Origin: Bacteroidota bacterium
GTDB lineage: Bacteria > Bacteroidota > Bacteroidia > Flavobacteriales > Flavobacteriaceae
NCBI GenBank assembly: GCA_947468985.1
Contig: CANINJ010000100.1
Coordinates: 1-6,971 of the forward strand
DNA: 6,971 nt
Reading direction: 5' to 3'
A program made the translations under genes and the position numbers. Of this stretch, positions 4,324 through 6,971 are shown one piece after another; position 1 is the first letter of the stretch; each line of letters opens with the position of its first letter. The notes below the pieces were generated by a model, which was not told the origin of the DNA, did not search any database, and saw only the letters and a list, made by a program, of their open reading frames with translations.

Positions 4324-6441
4324 TTATTGTTGTTGGTGCGCTGATTTCAATAAGTCATTTACGATTTTCACAGGATTAAACGTAATCAATGGGACTTCAA
4401 CAAAAACAGTAATCCATTTTGCCATTGCGCCGTTCCATAATCCTGGCAATTCGTAACATTTTAGCGGTTTTCCTTCTTTATTTTTATCAACAATGAAACC
4501 GCTATTTACATCTATATATTCTCTCAAATCAAATTTAGAACCTTTATAATTTTTTATTGCACAAACCAAATCTACAGGATTAAAGTGTGTTGCATTTGAT
4601 GCAATTAAAGCCTGATTTTCATTGGATAAATCAATTTGTGAAGTTTCCACAATTTGCAAAGTAGTATTGCCTTTGGAATCATTTACCCAAAACGGACCGC
4701 CACCGGGTTCGCCTTCATTTTTGACCATTCCACAAACTCGAATTGGTCGATTCAAAACCTCTTTCAAATAAATAATTTTGTGTTCTAAAGCATATTTTGA
4801 AAAATCTGAAATTACTTTGCTGTTTACCTTTTTGTCTAAGAAAATTTCGATTTCAGATATTTCATTTTCAGATATTTTATCAAGTTTCGATAAATAACTT
4901 GCTATTTTTCGTTGCAATTCAATCAAAATTCCGGCCAACGCTTTTTTGTATAATGCAATTGCTTCCGATTCATTTTGAATGACATTATCGATGTTTTTTA
5001 TGAAAACAATATCTGCATCCAATGAATTTAGATTTTCAATTAAAGCACCGTGACCACCGGGTCTAAAAACCAATTTATCATTACTGCTTCTAAAAGGAAT
5101 ATTATTTAAGTCAACAGCAATGGTATCTGTAGCTGTTTTTTGATATGAGAGATTTATTTTGATTGCTGTATTATTTTCACTTTCAATTTTACTTTTAACT
5201 TTATTTAATGTCTTTTCAAATTGAGTTTTATGAATTTCTGAAACTGTAAAATGGAGATTGGCATTTCCGTTGGAACTTGCATATAAAACACTTTCTATTA
5301 GATGTTCATGAATTGGAGTCGCAATATAATTTTGGTAATTGTGAAATGGCAAAATCCCTTTCGGTTTATTGGCAAAATCATAATGTTCTAAATCTAACAT
5401 CATTTTTATGAAATGATAATTTTTTTGGTCTTTGTTCCAAGAACCAAAATCGAAATGATCTTCTTTGAGCTTTTTATCAATTGTTTTAAAGAATGGAAAT
5501 TTCTCAATTCCTGCTAAAAAAATCAATAAATTATTTGCTTTTTTCCTATTGATATAGGCGTTTATAGTTTCATTTTCAAGATCGAATTCATTCAGGAATT
5601 CATTTAAAAATTTGAACATTCTACTTGCTGCACCAGAAGCGGGAACAAACTTTTTTAGTTTTAATTTACCTTTTTTGCCTTCGAAATAATCAGAATATTT
5701 TTGAAATTCTTCCTTAGTCAATTTCAGAATTCCATCATTTATTATTGCTGGTCGAACCAAATTTGCTTTAGCAATTCCATTTTTGAAAATAGTAAGTTGT
5801 TTTTCAATTGAATTTAATGGAATTCCTGTTTCTAAAATCTGAAGATAATCATGTCCTGAAAAACCTAATTCTTTAGCTTTTGTAAGTTCTTCAATTATAG
5901 CAATTGCTTTTTGAAAACGCATTTCAGCATCGCCAGAAAGCACAATAAAAGGTTTGTTATTTTCGATTAAAGCTTGCTTGAATTTCTCGAATGTTGCAAC
6001 TCTTTCGTCTGGAGCGTCACGCAAATTGTCTTGTTCCCAAGCCACATCAATATCGGTAAGGAAAAATAAATCATACTTGTGTTTACGTGCAGCTTTATCC
6101 AATTTCGCATCACAAAAACCATAATAAATTTCAGAAAAAACTTTTGTAACCATCAAACACGTATCAGCAAAAAAATAGTTATTGGCTTTTTGTAATGCTT
6201 CATTTTCGAGTTGCATTTGACCAATTGCAATGGATAATAAATCTTCGGCAACACAAATTTCTTTTTTAGTATTCCATTTTTCTTGCAAATAATCGCGGGC
6301 AAATTCAGGTGCCCAAACCGTATTGAAATGGTTGGCTAATTGCTTTGCTAATGTAGTTTTTCCTGTGCTTTCAGGTCCGTAAATTGCAATTTTTATTATG
6401 TCGTTTCCAGTAATCTGGAGTTGTTTAAGGTTTTCTTCCAT
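4324..6441 (-). CDS. Fusion of a NadR-type ribosylnicotinamide kinase domain with a DUF4301 domain
   Basis: The 705-residue protein has two parts. Residues about 15-188 form a P-loop kinase like the C-terminal domain of NadR (AAA_28): Walker A GPESTGKT at 22-29, EFARDYL at 46-52, the strand and turn FADTCLMVTKVFSEIYYG at 91-108, and the lid-like TDIDVAWEQDNLRD at 129-142. This domain phosphorylates nicotinamide riboside in known members. Residues about 192-703 match DUF4301, with VPASGAASRM at 266-275, FRPGGHGALIEN at 459-470, IKNIDNV at 481-487 and a glycine-rich EGEPGGGPFWV near 576-586. The last sets resemble the nucleotide-binding loop and metal-site region of UDP-sugar pyrophosphorylases, so a nucleotidyltransferase fold is my inference. 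No methionine lies near the junction, so it is a true fusion rather than two genes. The start at 6441 overlaps the transporter gene by 46 nt. Thiamine-related phosphorylation is an alternative role given the neighbouring TPP riboswitch. Confidence 0.85.
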   Translation of the reverse strand: MEENLKQLQITGNDIIKIAIYGPESTGKTTLAKQLANHFNTVWAPEFARDYLQEKWNTKKEICVAEDLLSIAIGQMQLENEALQKANNYFFADTCLMVTKVFSEIYYGFCDAKLDKAARKHKYDLFFLTDIDVAWEQDNLRDAPDERVATFEKFKQALIENNKPFIVLSGDAEMRFQKAIAIIEELTKAKELGFSGHDYLQILETGIPLNSIEKQLTIFKNGIAKANLVRPAIINDGILKLTKEEFQKYSDYFEGKKGKLKLKKFVPASGAASRMFKFLNEFLNEFDLENETINAYINRKKANNLLIFLAGIEKFPFFKTIDKKLKEDHFDFGSWNKDQKNYHFIKMMLDLEHYDFANKPKGILPFHNYQNYIATPIHEHLIESVLYASSNGNANLHFTVSEIHKTQFEKTLNKVKSKIESENNTAIKINLSYQKTATDTIAVDLNNIPFRSSNDKLVFRPGGHGALIENLNSLDADIVFIKNIDNVIQNESEAIALYKKALAGILIELQRKIASYLSKLDKISENEISEIEIFLDKKVNSKVISDFSKYALEHKIIYLKEVLNRPIRVCGMVKNEGEPGGGPFWVNDSKGNTTLQIVETSQIDLSNENQALIASNATHFNPVDLVCAIKNYKGSKFDLREYIDVNSGFIVDKNKEGKPLKCYELPGLWNGAMAKWITVFVEVPLITFNPVKIVNDLLKSAHQQQ

Positions 6442-6971
6442 TCTAAATAACCATAAAAGGCAATAATTGTAAATACTATATATTTTATGCTCGTAAATGT
6501 ATAACCTTTGAAAAAATACAGTGGAATTGAGATAATATCACCAATTATCCACAAAATCCAGTTTTCAATTTTACGCTTTGCCATAAGCCACATTCCTACA
6601 AAGAAAATCCCTGTAACCAAAGTGTCAACATACGCCGACCACGTTGTAAATTTATCAAAAAATAAATACACTCCGACAACAAAAGCAATTGTTGCTATAA
6701 ATATAATAAAAGCAATTGATTTTTCCTTGTTTGAAAGTGTCGCAATTGGATATTCGTCTTCGCCCTCTTTTTTTCGAGTCCATAAATACCAACCGTAAAT
6801 GCTCATGATAAAATAGTATCCGTTGATCATCATATCTCCCAATAATGTCCATTTCCATAGCAAATACACATAAATTGAAGTACTGATTATTCCTGTTGGG
6901 AATACTAAAATATTGTCTTTTTTGGCATACCAAACGCTCAATAACCCAAAAATTACAGCTGTAATTTCAAG
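6396..6971 (-). CDS. pnuC: PnuC/PnuT-family inner-membrane vitamin transporter, 5' end cut by window edge
   Basis: The family imports nicotinamide riboside (PnuC) or thiamine (PnuT) by facilitated diffusion, and the substrate is then trapped by a cytoplasmic kinase. The reading frame stays open to the window edge and starts there with LEITAVIFGLLSVWYAKKDN, so the gene extends beyond it; the TTG at 6941 is internal and not the start. The visible 191 residues hold about six to seven hydrophobic segments. Family marks include NILVFPTGIIST (20-31), GDMMINGYYFIMSIYGWYLW (45-64, with the W-x-x-W motif at 61-64) and ENWILWIIGDIISIPLYFFKG (136-156). The stop codon lies inside the start of the kinase-DUF4301 gene (46-nt overlap), which points to translational coupling and a shared pathway. 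Nicotinamide riboside is favoured by the kinase type; thiamine is possible because of the nearby TPP riboswitch. Confidence 0.88.
   Translation of the reverse strand, partial: LEITAVIFGLLSVWYAKKDNILVFPTGIISTSIYVYLLWKWTLLGDMMINGYYFIMSIYGWYLWTRKKEGEDEYPIATLSNKEKSIAFIIFIATIAFVVGVYLFFDKFTTWSAYVDTLVTGIFFVGMWLMAKRKIENWILWIIGDIISIPLYFFKGYTFTSIKYIVFTIIAFYGYLEWKKTLNNSRLLETT

Noticed and set aside
6508..6933. Open frames on both strands inside the PnuC-like gene
   Set aside because: They overlap a clear membrane protein in other frames and show no recognisable domain.
6939..6941. TTG at 6941 as the start of the PnuC-like gene
   Set aside because: The frame continues to the window edge with typical PnuC sequence (ITAVIFGLLSVWYAKK), so the codon is an internal leucine.

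Overview
The window is AT-rich and looks like the chromosome of a member of the Bacteroidota, most likely a flavobacterium. Supporting signs are the absence of Shine-Dalgarno-like sequences before most starts, a -7 box of the TAnnTTTG type before greA, a TonB-dependent receptor under a TPP riboswitch, and a DUF4301 protein, a family I know mainly from this phylum. No mobile element, tRNA, rRNA or CRISPR array was seen.

Layout, left to right. Positions 1-301 (minus) hold the first 100 codons of a HIT-family protein, cut by the window edge. Positions 311-382 hold four copies of a 16-nt unit, two in each orientation, between that gene and greA. greA (386-862, minus) has its own leader with a promoter and a terminator-like hairpin. 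Divergent from it is a small lipoprotein with a degenerate Rieske fold (1027-1440, plus). It converges on a TonB-dependent receptor gene (1493-3658, minus), and the two share a strong bidirectional terminator (1441-1473). Upstream of the receptor lies a clear TPP riboswitch (about 3748-3850), followed by alternative RNA stems, one of which covers the receptor start codon. Further right, all on the minus strand and tightly packed in transcription order, are a PnuC/PnuT-family transporter (6971-6396, 5' end outside the window), a 705-residue fusion of a NadR-type ribosylnicotinamide-kinase domain with DUF4301 (6441-4324), and the ribosome-rescue hydrolase ArfB (4305-3901).

How they may work together. 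The riboswitch-controlled receptor is very likely an outer-membrane importer for thiamine or a related compound. The PnuC-like permease and the kinase fusion form a 'carry across the inner membrane, then trap by phosphorylation' pair. The kinase family points to nicotinamide riboside, whereas the nearby TPP riboswitch allows thiamine; sequence alone does not decide. greA and arfB are housekeeping genes for transcript cleavage and ribosome rescue.

The points most worth a second look are the layered RNA switch before the receptor, the kinase-DUF4301 fusion and its nucleotidyltransferase-like motifs, the Rieske-like protein lacking both histidine ligands, and the hairpin at the very 5' end of the greA transcript.
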